Source of the DNA: Thelonectria olida
Lineage: Eukaryota; Ascomycota; Sordariomycetes; Hypocreales; Nectriaceae
DNA: 64,000 bases
Direction of reading: 5' to 3'
Assembly (NCBI GenBank): GCA_020736575.1
Contig: JAGPYM010000023.1
Coordinates: 555,292-619,291 of the forward strand
The position numbers and the translations under genes were made by a program. Every line of letters begins with the position of its first letter. Position 1 is the stretch's first letter. Of this stretch, positions 23,058 to 32,200 are shown piece by piece. The notes under the pieces were generated by a model. That model searched no databases. It saw nothing but the letters and a program-made list of their open reading frames with translations, and was not told the origin of the DNA.

Positions 23058-23983
23058 ATCAAGCGATTTTGTCAGCTTGTTTTTATCTATTGGTGGCTGG
23101 GATGTGAATGTTCTTCTTGTCAGTAGCTTCCGCTGGGTAGCGCTAGTTTTCTTCTTCTTCAATCAATACAATATGCACATTTCAACAATATGGTCCAATA
23201 CCAAGTCTTGAGACATGTATGAGATAAAAATGAACTTTCCTTCCCGATTTTTTCTGCATGTCCCCAAGCCTAATTCCCAGCCCTATTCACCATCTTGCCA
23301 AACTCTCGCTTTAATGGTTGTCAAGGCCACAGAGAGGCTCAATAAGTTCTATGATCAGGTTAGACTGTGAAAGAAAGAGTGGGGTGGGCTTTGTAGAGGT
23401 GGAAATATCCATTGGACGGAGATGGTGAGGTAGGAGCCCGGTAAAAATAATTGCTGTTTCGTGAATTGGAGGGCGGTTGACTGAACATTTCTTCTTGTGT
23501 CAGTGGCTGGAGCAAGCAAACTCCGCTCCCGAACGCCTAGAGCTTTGCAGTATAATAATAGGTTACATAGTAGGCGGAACAAATCTGCAAGGTTGTTGGT
23601 CACCAATTAGGTGCTTAATGCTGACAGTGACAGCATTGACTACGAGGGATACATGTGATGTTAGACTCGACTCGCTGAGATACGACATGGCCAAAGTTGC
23701 ACACTGTACAAGCCACATTAAAGCCATGCAATTGTGGTCTGTTTGCCTATATGCTACAAAGAAATATCTTGCTGTTTCATGCGCCTCTGACCATCATCTC
23801 ACCGCGGTATGGCCTGGAGTATAGCCAGTTTGAGTGCAAAATCAACGGAGCGCTACCCAGGTGCAGCCCAACTCCGCGGTGTGGGCCAAGCAGTTTTATA
23901 CGTATCTCGGCCACTTGTTGACGCATCTATCGTCGTATGACAACTCCACGTCGCTGGCCATAGTGATGAAGTTCGCCGTTATG
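23058..23983. other. no gene recognised
   Basis: Only short ORFs. It lies downstream of the minus-strand TPR gene, where its CHAT domain would have been; I see no CHAT motif here on either strand. Confidence 0.5.
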
Positions 23984-26107
23984 TCATACCAACGACTTGA
24001 TTGCTGTTGGAGAAACTATAATCGCGTCACTTCGAAGTATTGTAATGTTGACGACGACGATGCTCCCCCCGGCGGCGCACTCTTGCATCTCTGCCATTTC
24101 CTGGCCTAGCATGAAGCGCTCGTGGCCAGCAGTCCCTCTGATCTCCCGAATGCATGCGTCGAGCTCAGCCAGGGCTTCAAGACGGCGAATTCGCAACTGT
24201 GCCTGTATTGTGCCTTGCTCCACTTGACGGAGCGGAGTGTTGACTTCGTCTCGTAGTCGCTGGTATCGGCGAGCAATATCGGGATGTTGCTGTTCTAAGA
24301 TGGACAAATCGCTGTGGGCGTCAACCAGCTGGCCAATGATCACAGCACGGCCCTTCTCGAGATACCGAAGGGCGTCAGCTGGTTGGTTCGATTGAAGAAG
24401 GAAAGCGCACAAGTCAGCGGCGACGCCGCTGAAAGTCGAGATGACGAACTGCTGATCGGTCCGGTCCAGCAATTTCGTATTTACGCTCGGGAGTAGGTCG
24501 ATAATATTTTTCCCGAGGCCGATAGCGATATCAGTCTTGTGTTGAGGAGCGAGGAGTCTCAGACACCGGGCACCAGCTCGGACACGCCAAAAGGGAATGG
24601 CGGTTTGACAATGCCAAGCATCTTCTAAGTTCGACGAAGCTTCTTCCAAATCTGTCCGCTCATACCGGAGCTCAAGAAAAACTCCAAGGCTATTCAACCA
24701 AGCTACCCGGTTGGGATGATCGTCCGGTGTCGAGTCCACTACTTGTCTTGCAATGCCGATGGCTTCTTCTAAATTCGTCATCTTGCCTGTCCGCTCATAC
24801 CGGCGCATAAGAAATGCTCCAAGGCTATTCAACCGGGCTGCCCTCTCGGGATGATCGTCCGGTGTCAAGTCGACTGCTTGTCTTGCAATGCCAATGGCTT
24901 CTTCTAGATCCACCATCTCGCCTGTCCACTCATCTCGGCGCTCGAGAAGATTTCCGAGGCTATTTAACCAGGCTGCTCGGTTGGGATGATCGTCTGGTGT
25001 GGAGTCGACTGCTTGTCTTGCAATGCCAATGGCTTCTTCTAGATCTACCATCTCGCCTGTCCGCTCATATCGGCGCTTAAGAAATAATCCAAGATTATTT
25101 AACCAGGCTGCCCGGTCGGTATGATCACCCGGTGTCAAGCCCACTGCTTGTCTTGCTAGACGGATGGCTTCTTCTAGATCTGCCATCTCGCCTGTCCGCT
25201 CATATCGGCGCTCAAGAAAAACTCCCAGGTTGTTCAACCTGGCTGCCCGGTCATGATGATTGTCCGGTGTCGAGTCGACTGCTTGTCTTACTAAACAGAT
25301 GGCTTCGTCTAGATCTGCCATCTTGCTTGTCTGTTGATACCGGAGATCAAGCTTGATTCCTAGGTTGCTCAACCAGGCTACCCGGTCGGGATGGTCGCTT
25401 GGTATCGAATCGACTGCTTGTCTTGCTAGACGGATGGCTTCATCTATATTCGTCATCTCGCCTGTCCGCTGATACCGGCCCTCAAGCTTGCTTCCTAGGT
25501 TGTTCAACAAGCCCGCCCGTCTGGGATGATTGTCCGGTGTCGAGTCGACTGCTTGTCTTGCTAAACGGATGGCTTCTTCTAGATCCACTATCTCGTCTGT
25601 CCGCTCATACCGGAGACGAAGCTTGTTTCCTAGGTTGCTCAAGCAGGCTGCCCAGTCGGGATGGTCGTCTGGCGTCGAGTTCACAGCTTGTCTCGCCAAA
25701 CTAATAGCTTCTTCCAAATCCGCCATCTCGCCTGTCCGCTCATACCGGCTCTCAAGCTTGTTTCCAAGGTTATTCAAGTAGGCTGCCCGGTCAGGATGGT
25801 TGTCCGGAGTCGAGTCGACAGCCTGTCTTGCTATACCAATCGCATCTTCCAGATCCGCCATCTCGCCTGTCCGCTCATACCGGCTCCCAAGAAAAAGTCC
25901 GAGGTTGTTCAGGTGGCTGGTTAGGTGAGGGGAGGTATCTGGAATTATCATCAAACTCAGTTGAGCAGCCTTAACAGCTAAATGAATGTCTGACACGTCC
26001 CCAGTCTCCTGGAACTTCTCGTATGCCTCTATCGCAATGCCTAATAAAACGCTAGGCATATCTTCCGCGTCGATACCTAGTTGCTGGAAAGTTTGCTGTA
26101 GATCCAT
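23984..26107 (-). CDS. TPR protein, CHAT domain lost
   Basis: A 707-aa single-exon protein, paralogous to the gene at 29209. N-terminal region of about 75 aa (LQQTFQQLGI, shared with the paralog), then nine full and one partial TPR-type repeats of 45 aa (RYERTGEM.DLEEAI..ARQAVDSTPDDHP), then the conserved helical linker (DAWHCQTAIPFWRVRAGA; LRYLEKGRAVIIGQL). It stops at VSPTAIKSLV, just where the paralog continues into its CHAT domain, so it keeps the repeat scaffold and lacks the protease. Its repeats are more diverged from one another than in the paralog, suggesting it is not being homogenised. It may be a broken copy, or a regulatory decoy that competes for the same ligand. Its upstream block is conserved with the paralog. 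Confidence 0.85.
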   Translation of the reverse strand: MDLQQTFQQLGIDAEDMPSVLLGIAIEAYEKFQETGDVSDIHLAVKAAQLSLMIIPDTSPHLTSHLNNLGLFLGSRYERTGEMADLEDAIGIARQAVDSTPDNHPDRAAYLNNLGNKLESRYERTGEMADLEEAISLARQAVNSTPDDHPDWAACLSNLGNKLRLRYERTDEIVDLEEAIRLARQAVDSTPDNHPRRAGLLNNLGSKLEGRYQRTGEMTNIDEAIRLARQAVDSIPSDHPDRVAWLSNLGIKLDLRYQQTSKMADLDEAICLVRQAVDSTPDNHHDRAARLNNLGVFLERRYERTGEMADLEEAIRLARQAVGLTPGDHTDRAAWLNNLGLFLKRRYERTGEMVDLEEAIGIARQAVDSTPDDHPNRAAWLNSLGNLLERRDEWTGEMVDLEEAIGIARQAVDLTPDDHPERAARLNSLGAFLMRRYERTGKMTNLEEAIGIARQVVDSTPDDHPNRVAWLNSLGVFLELRYERTDLEEASSNLEDAWHCQTAIPFWRVRAGARCLRLLAPQHKTDIAIGLGKNIIDLLPSVNTKLLDRTDQQFVISTFSGVAADLCAFLLQSNQPADALRYLEKGRAVIIGQLVDAHSDLSILEQQHPDIARRYQRLRDEVNTPLRQVEQGTIQAQLRIRRLEALAELDACIREIRGTAGHERFMLGQEMAEMQECAAGGSIVVVNITILRSDAIIVSPTAIKSLV

Positions 26108-26219
26108 TTTTGGCGGAGGGTGTTAAAGGGACCTAGATTGATGGAGAGCAGCCATTGGGGCTGTGATCCTGTCGGGTTTATCAGACCAGTGCGCAAGCGT
26201 GCTCTGGTGCTCAGGGCAG

Positions 26220-26385
26220 CTGAGGTGTCACTCAGCCCAGAGGCCACGTCACTGGGGCGATTTTTGTGGCTGGCAATTTCTGGCCCAGCCCCAAGCCACC
26301 ATCACCGTGAACCAGCCAAGGCAGACATCGGCGGCCTTGAGATGAGAGCCAAGGCACGAATACGACACCCATGCAGGCCTAGCGA
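26220..26385 (-). promoter_or_regulatory. promoter block duplicated in both TPR genes
   Basis: The minus strand here matches 28935-29100 (for example gtgacgtggcctct and ggccgccgatgtctgc, about 85 nt apart in both). The block ends about 110 nt before the start codon in both genes. Conservation outside coding DNA suggests the duplicated segment included the promoter. Confidence 0.65.
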
Positions 26386-26849
26386 GAAGCTACCTAATGA
26401 GATAACTCGGAGAGGTGAAGCATTGAAGGCCACCGTCTGCATCTGGCTTGTAAGCGCTATCCTCTGTTTAGATCGGCTTGTATTCTACCCCTGTTGGCTG
26501 GAGACCCAGCCATCTTATCATCTGTACACAGCTCAAGATGGTTACACAGCTCATTGCAAAGGCAATCGACGTGCGACGCAATATTGGCATGAGTTTCGAA
26601 TACATCACAAACTGATTTGCTGACATTCTACGTACTGTCACGGGTGATAGGAGGTGCCATATATGTGGCAAACACCCGGCGTATTGGGATTTCTGAAATG
26701 GTTGGTTGATATCATTGTCGAACCGAGACCCCAAGTCTCATCTTGACGAATCACGAAATTGCCGCAGTGTGTACAGACTAGGACTTGGATATACGCGTTG
26801 ACTGACTATTGGCGCGATAACGACTTTCCATAAAACTTCATTAGTAACC
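26386..26849. other. no gene recognised
   Basis: Continuation of the region upstream of the CHAT-less TPR gene. No trace of the 277-aa gasdermin-like gene, which occupies the equivalent place at the paralogous locus, is visible. Confidence 0.5.
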
Positions 26850-27166
26850 CTACAGAGGAGCATTTCAAAAGTCTTGTCCCAATCTCAAGCCACAGTTTGA
26901 GAGCAGCCAATCAGAGCTGGGCTAAGTACATAAGATACTTCGTGCGTCATGACATCCTACAAGCTCGAAAGCTATAGCACATGAAACGCCCCCTATCAAA
27001 TTCCTACAGGCGTCCTTAACCTCTGAAGGCTCCTAGAGACATAAAGACTCTAAAGGAGGTGCTAAGCAGACCACCCTTAAGGCCATGTATCCCTAGGTAA
27101 CTGACAAGGGTGCCAGGGTGTGGCGTCGTTAGCTTGGGACAAGACTTTTGAAATGCTCCTCTGTAG
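26850..27166. mobile_element. MITE-like element with 33-bp inverted repeats
   Basis: A 317-bp segment bounded by perfect 33-bp inverted repeats (left begins ctacagaggagcatttcaaa; the right end is its complement). It has no coding capacity. Flanks (gtaacc and caagcc) show no obvious target duplication, so the superfamily is undetermined. Confidence 0.75.
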
Positions 27167-28069
27167 CAAGCCACCTGCTGCCGTTCAGCCTTCCCACGTC
27201 TTTATCGCACCAGTGAGGCTGCGTACACGGCATGCCTGGAGCTAGGAAAGGATCATGGGACTGCGTGGGGCGAACCATGGCTCAGCTGCACGAGCCAACC
27301 AACATTAGCGGCCAGTCTAGAACACGGCCACGTTCAAATCACCAGGAGCACGGCTGGATACGCATGGCAGTCTCCAATATCATTTTGCTACATACTGTCT
27401 ATGCACAACTCCACACGGAGCTGGTAGCCTGGAGGAACATACAACGTACACGACGCGGCGCGACAATGCGGCAATGAATTCAAATGAAGTGGACACGATG
27501 GAGTAGCAGCCGCCGTCCCGTCCCACGCTGCAGGCAGATGTGACATAAGATTTTAGATTATCGCCCCGCATGGACGAGCCTAACCGAGAGCTAGCGACTG
27601 CTGTCCTGGCATCTAGCCCACCCGTAAATTCCCTTTCCTTCGCGTTAGCTCTGCTCCCAGCATGACGTATTGGCCTGAGGTGCGCCCGCGGAAAACCGGC
27701 CCTCGTTGAGGTTTGAGCAGCTCCCTCCTATTGAGGTTAACCGGCCGCGGAAACGCTGCGGCTCCCGCCGTCTTCTTTGGTACCAGCCCTCTTCGCAAAC
27801 GTCGGACATGAGCTGCATTTGCCGTCTCCAGTGGATGCTTTCAGAGTGTTGTCAGTTAGGATATGGCGTTCTAGAATTGCATTGTGACACGAGGCCGCCG
27901 TCGCCACTTGACGGGGTAATCCCTCTACAGTTCAGATGAGGTCGCGGGATTTGCATCACAGACACACTGCGCCCGTGCGGGAATTGGAATTGCAGCAACA
28001 AGTTATAGGCACGACGTGAAGTCAAATCTCGATACAATCAAATGGAACCTAAGCGTCTGCATCGGGGCA
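27167..28069. other. no gene recognised
   Basis: Short ORFs only. It separates the MITE-like element from the 3' end of the gasdermin-like gene. Confidence 0.5.
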
Positions 28070-28903
28070 TCATTTCTCGAATGAACGCATGAATATGGCC
28101 TGGTTTCCCACGACCTCCTTATCCCAGTCTCCATCCAAGCCGTTCACTTCTGTCAATTCAACCTCAATTACATCATCCTCGCCGTCCTCCTCATCCCTCG
28201 ATCTCTCCATCGATGACCACTGACGCACACCCGACAATCGAGAGTTGTCGACATGCTTGCTGGAGAGCCATCTGTGGCAAAGCTTGCGATACTCCAACGC
28301 GCATACCTGTTCGCCAGGTGCCACGAATTGCGATGTCGCTCCATCCGAGCCCTGTTGATGGACCCCAACACTAGGGTCAAGCAGGCCCCCGATCGGCGCA
28401 ATGACTCCAGCTGCAGTCAGGGACAGGGCAGCTGGAACCGTGGTCTGGCCGCCAGCGCTGTTTCCCATAATCGACGCCTGGCTAATACTGGCATCCATGA
28501 CTGTGCGATAACCGACTATCATGTATATATCTTCACCTCGATCTATTGCTCGCTCGATCCAGCCTCGGGTGGCGGCTAGGCCTATCGCTTCGTCAAACCA
28601 ACTATCGGAGTTATCGAGAGTGTAGGTCTTCACACGATTCGTGGCCACACGAATCTTCATGTTAGCGCGCTTGGAGAAGCCAGCGGAAAGCAGAGATGTG
28701 AACGACGCATTGAAGGCAGAATGACTGGCCGTTTCATGTTCACCAGTGTAGGAGTCGAGGTGTGAAACTAGCACGCGGGGTTGACCTTCAGATGGAGGAT
28801 CATGGTGGTTCTGGTGGGGATGGTCGATTCTGGTGACGAAGCGGCCAAGTTTGACGGAGTCCTGTGGCAGGAAAAAGGGTGTGAGGATGATGCTTCGCGT
28901 CAT
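28070..28903 (-). CDS. gasdermin-like pore-forming effector (candidate)
   Basis: A 277-aa single-exon gene (ATG 28903), head-to-head with the TPR-CHAT gene at 29209. Layout: N-terminal strand-rich part (VKLGRFVTRI), a basic middle (SAGFSKRANMKIRVATNRVKT), a conserved-looking WFDEAI...GWIERAIDRGEDIYMIVGY block, then LSLTAAGVIAPIG and PGEQVCALEYRKLCHRW, and a strongly acidic C-terminal tail (residues about 235-277). The order helix, GE.(L/I)Y..(V/M) strand, then a P-G-x-x-(V/L)-A-(Y) strand is reminiscent of the gasdermin N-terminal domain, and length and a short tail fit fungal gasdermins of about 250-280 aa. Published fungal gasdermin genes often sit beside protease genes, including CHAT ones. 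Seen: sequence pattern and position; inferred: membrane pore formation after removal of the tail. A GNSAGG string recalls HSL-type esterases but other esterase signatures are absent. Confidence 0.6.
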   Translation of the reverse strand: MTRSIILTPFFLPQDSVKLGRFVTRIDHPHQNHHDPPSEGQPRVLVSHLDSYTGEHETASHSAFNASFTSLLSAGFSKRANMKIRVATNRVKTYTLDNSDSWFDEAIGLAATRGWIERAIDRGEDIYMIVGYRTVMDASISQASIMGNSAGGQTTVPAALSLTAAGVIAPIGGLLDPSVGVHQQGSDGATSQFVAPGEQVCALEYRKLCHRWLSSKHVDNSRLSGVRQWSSMERSRDEEDGEDDVIEVELTEVNGLDGDWDKEVVGNQAIFMRSFEK

Positions 28904-29208
28904 GTTGCCTGTGGTACAAAGTTGAAAATCCCCCTAGGTCTGCGTAGGCATTGTATTTGTGCCTTCGCTCTCACCTCAGGAGGCCGCCGATGTCTGCGTT
29001 GGCTGGTTAGCAGTGATGGTGGCTTGAGGCTGAGCGGACTAAATGCCAGCCGCAAAAATCGCCCTAGTGACGTGGCCTCTGAGCGAGACACATCTCAGTG
29101 ACCGAGAGGTGTCTGCGCATGTAGCTATCGCTTTCGATAACCCCGGCAGGACCCGAGTCCCGACGCTGTTCTGCAACAATCGAGATTCCCTCGACACTCA
29201 CTGCCCAA
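28904..29208. promoter_or_regulatory. bidirectional promoter of the effector/TPR-CHAT pair
   Basis: 305 bp between two divergent start codons. The part 28935-29100 is conserved with the block upstream of the TPR paralog (26220-26385). A shared promoter would co-express effector and protease. No TATA box or specific binding site can be named with confidence. Confidence 0.6.
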
Positions 29209-32200
29209 ATGAATCTACAGCAGACTTTCCGATGGCTAGGTATTGAAGAGGAAGTTATGCCGAACTGTTTATCGTTCTTCAAGACAGGGGTGTACCAGAG
29301 ATTCCGGAAGACTGGGGACATGGCCGCAGGCTGGTTGAATAACTTCGGAAACAAGCTTAGTCGACAGTATAACAAGCTTAGTCGCCGGTATAACAAGCTT
29401 AGGAACCGGTACGAACGGACAGGCAAGATGGCCGACCTAGAAGAAGCCATCAGTCTAGCAAGACAAGCAGTTGACTCGACACCGGACGACCACCCCGACC
29501 GGGTAGGCTGGTTAAACAGCCTCGGACTTTCTCTTGGGGCACGATATGAACGGACAGGCGAGATGGCCGATCTAGAAGAAGCCGTCAGTTTAGCAAGACA
29601 AGCAGTTGACTCGACACCGGACGACCATCCCAACCGCGCAGGCTGGTCAAATAACCTGGGAATTTCTCTTGAGCGACGGTATGAACGGACAGGCAAGATG
29701 GCCGACCTAGAAGAAGCCATCAGTCTAGCAAGACAAGCAGTTGACTCGACGCCGGACGACCACCCCAACAGGGCAAGCCGGTTAAACAGCCTTGGAATTT
29801 CTCTTGTGATACGGTATGAACGGACAGGCGAGATGGCCGATCTAGAAGAAGCCGTCAGTTTAGCAAGACAAGCAGTTGACTCGACACCGGACGACCACCC
29901 CGACCGGGTAGGCTGGTTAAACAGCCTCGGACTTTCTCTTGGGGCACGATATGAACGGACAGGCGAGATGGCCGATCTAGAAGAAGCCGTCAGTTTAGCA
30001 AGACAAGCAGTTGACTCGACACCGGACGACCATCCCGACCGGGCAAGCCGGTTAAACAGCCTCGGACTTTCTCTTGGGACACGATATGAACGGACAGGCG
30101 AGATGGTCGATCTAGAAGAATCTATCAGCTTAGTACGACAAGCAGTCGACTCGACACCGGGCGACCACCCTGACCGGGCAGGCAGGTTGAACAACCTAGG
30201 AAACAATCTTGGTCGGCGGTATGAGCGGACAGGCAAGATGGCGGATCTGGAAGAAGCCATCGATCTAGCACGACAAGCAGTTGACTCGACACCGGACGAC
30301 CACCCCAACCGCGCAGGCTGGTTGAATAACCTGGGAAACAAGCTTAGGAGCCGGTATGAGCGGACAGGCAAGATGGCCGACCTAGAAGAAGCCATCAGTC
30401 TAGCAAGACAAGCAGTTGACGCGACGCCGGACGACCATCCCAACCGCGCAGGCTGGTTGAATAACCTAGGAACCAAGCTTGAGAGCCGGTATGAGCGGAC
30501 AGGCGAGATGGCCAATCTAGAAGCAGCTATCAATTTAGCAAGACAAGCAATTTACTCAACACCGGACGACCATCCCAACCATGCAGTCGCGTTGAACAAC
30601 CTCGGTACCTATCTTGGTCGGCGGTATAGGCGGACGGGCAAGATGGCCGACCTAGAAGAAGCCATCAGTCTAGCAAGACAAGCAGTTAACTCAACACCGG
30701 GCGACCACTCTGACCTGGCAAGCAACCTTAGGAGCCGGTACGAACGGACAGGCGAGATGGCCGACCTAGAAGAAGCCATCAGTCTAGCAAGACAAGCAGT
30801 TGACGCGACGCCGGACGACCACCCCGACCGGGTAGGCTGGTCAGAAAACCTCGGAGTTTCTCTTGAGCGACGGTATGAACGGACAGGCAAGATGGCCGAC
30901 CTAGAAGAAGCCATCAGTCTAGCAAGACAAGCAGTTGACTCGACACCGGACGACCACCCCGACTGGGCAGGCTTGTTGAATAACCTAGGAGACAAACTTA
31001 GGAGCCGGTATGAACGGACAGGCGAGATGGCCGATCTAGAAGAATCCATCAGCTTAGTACAACAAGCAGTTAACTCGACACCAGATGACCATCCTAAACG
31101 GGCAAGCAAGTTAAACAGCCTTGGAATTTCTCTTGTGATACGGTATGAACGGACAGGCGAGATGGCCGGTCTAGAAGAAGCCGTCAGTTTAGCAAGACAA
31201 GCAATTTACTCAACACCGGACGACCATCCCAACCATGCAGTCGCGTTGAACAACCTCGGTACCTATCTTAAGAGCCGGTACGAACGGACAGGCAAGATGG
31301 CCGACCTAGAAGAAGCCATCAGTCTAGCAAGACAAGCAGTTAACTCAACACCGAGCGACTGCCCTGACCAGGCAAGCAGGTTAAATAACCTAGGAAACAA
31401 GCTTGAGAGCCGGTATGAGCGGACAGGCGAGATGGTGGACCTGGAAGAAGCCATCGGTATAGCAAGACAGGCTGTTGACTTGACACCAGACGACCATCCT
31501 GACCGGGCAGGCAGGTTGAATAACCTAGGAAACAAGCTTGGTCGGCGGTATGAGCGGACAGGCGAGATGGTGGACCTGGAAGAAGCCATCGGTATAGCAA
31601 GACAGGCTGTCGACTCGACCCCGGACGACCATCCTGACCGGGCAAGCAGGTTGAATAACCTAGGAAACAAGCTTGGTCGGCGGTATGAGCGGACAGGCGG
31701 GATGGCGGATCTGGAAGAGGCTTCATTGACTTTACAAGATGCTTGGCATTGTCAATCCGCCATTCCCTTCCATCGTGTCAAAGCCGGTGCCCGATGTCTG
31801 AAACTCCTCGATCCTCAACGCAAGACTGATATCGCCATAGACCTCGGGAAAAACATTATCGACCTACTCCCGAGCGTAAATACGAAACTGCTCGACCGTA
31901 CCGATCAGCAGTTCGTCGTGTCGACTTTTAGTGGTGTCGCCGCTGACTTGTGCGCTTTCCTTCTTCAATCCAACCAGCCCGCTGACGCCCTTCGGTATCT
32001 CGAGAAGGGCCGTGCTGTGATTATTGGCCAGTTGATGGACGCCCGGAGTGATTTGTCCCTCTTGGAACAGCAGCATCCCGATATTGCTCGACGATACCAA
32101 CAGCTCCGAGACGAAATCAACACCCCGCTCCGTCAAGTGGAACAGGGCGTAATACAGGCACAGTTGCGAATTCGCCGTCTTGAAGCCCTGGCTGAGCTCG

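Noticed and set aside
28070..28903. HSL-type esterase, from a GNSAGG string
   Set aside because: No HGG oxyanion motif, no properly placed Asp/His, and the length and remaining pattern do not fit an alpha/beta hydrolase.
29064..30533. Long minus-strand ORF of 489 codons opposite the TPR-CHAT gene, and similar ones at 30609-31726
   Set aside because: They are shadows: a repeat with a period divisible by three keeps antisense frames open. Composition (Ser/Arg/Leu-rich) is not protein-like and the sense frame has domains.
29406..31715. Repeat array as a CRISPR-like structure
   Set aside because: Units are contiguous coding repeats without unique spacers, in a eukaryotic gene. The 31-nt array at 39893 also lacks spacers.
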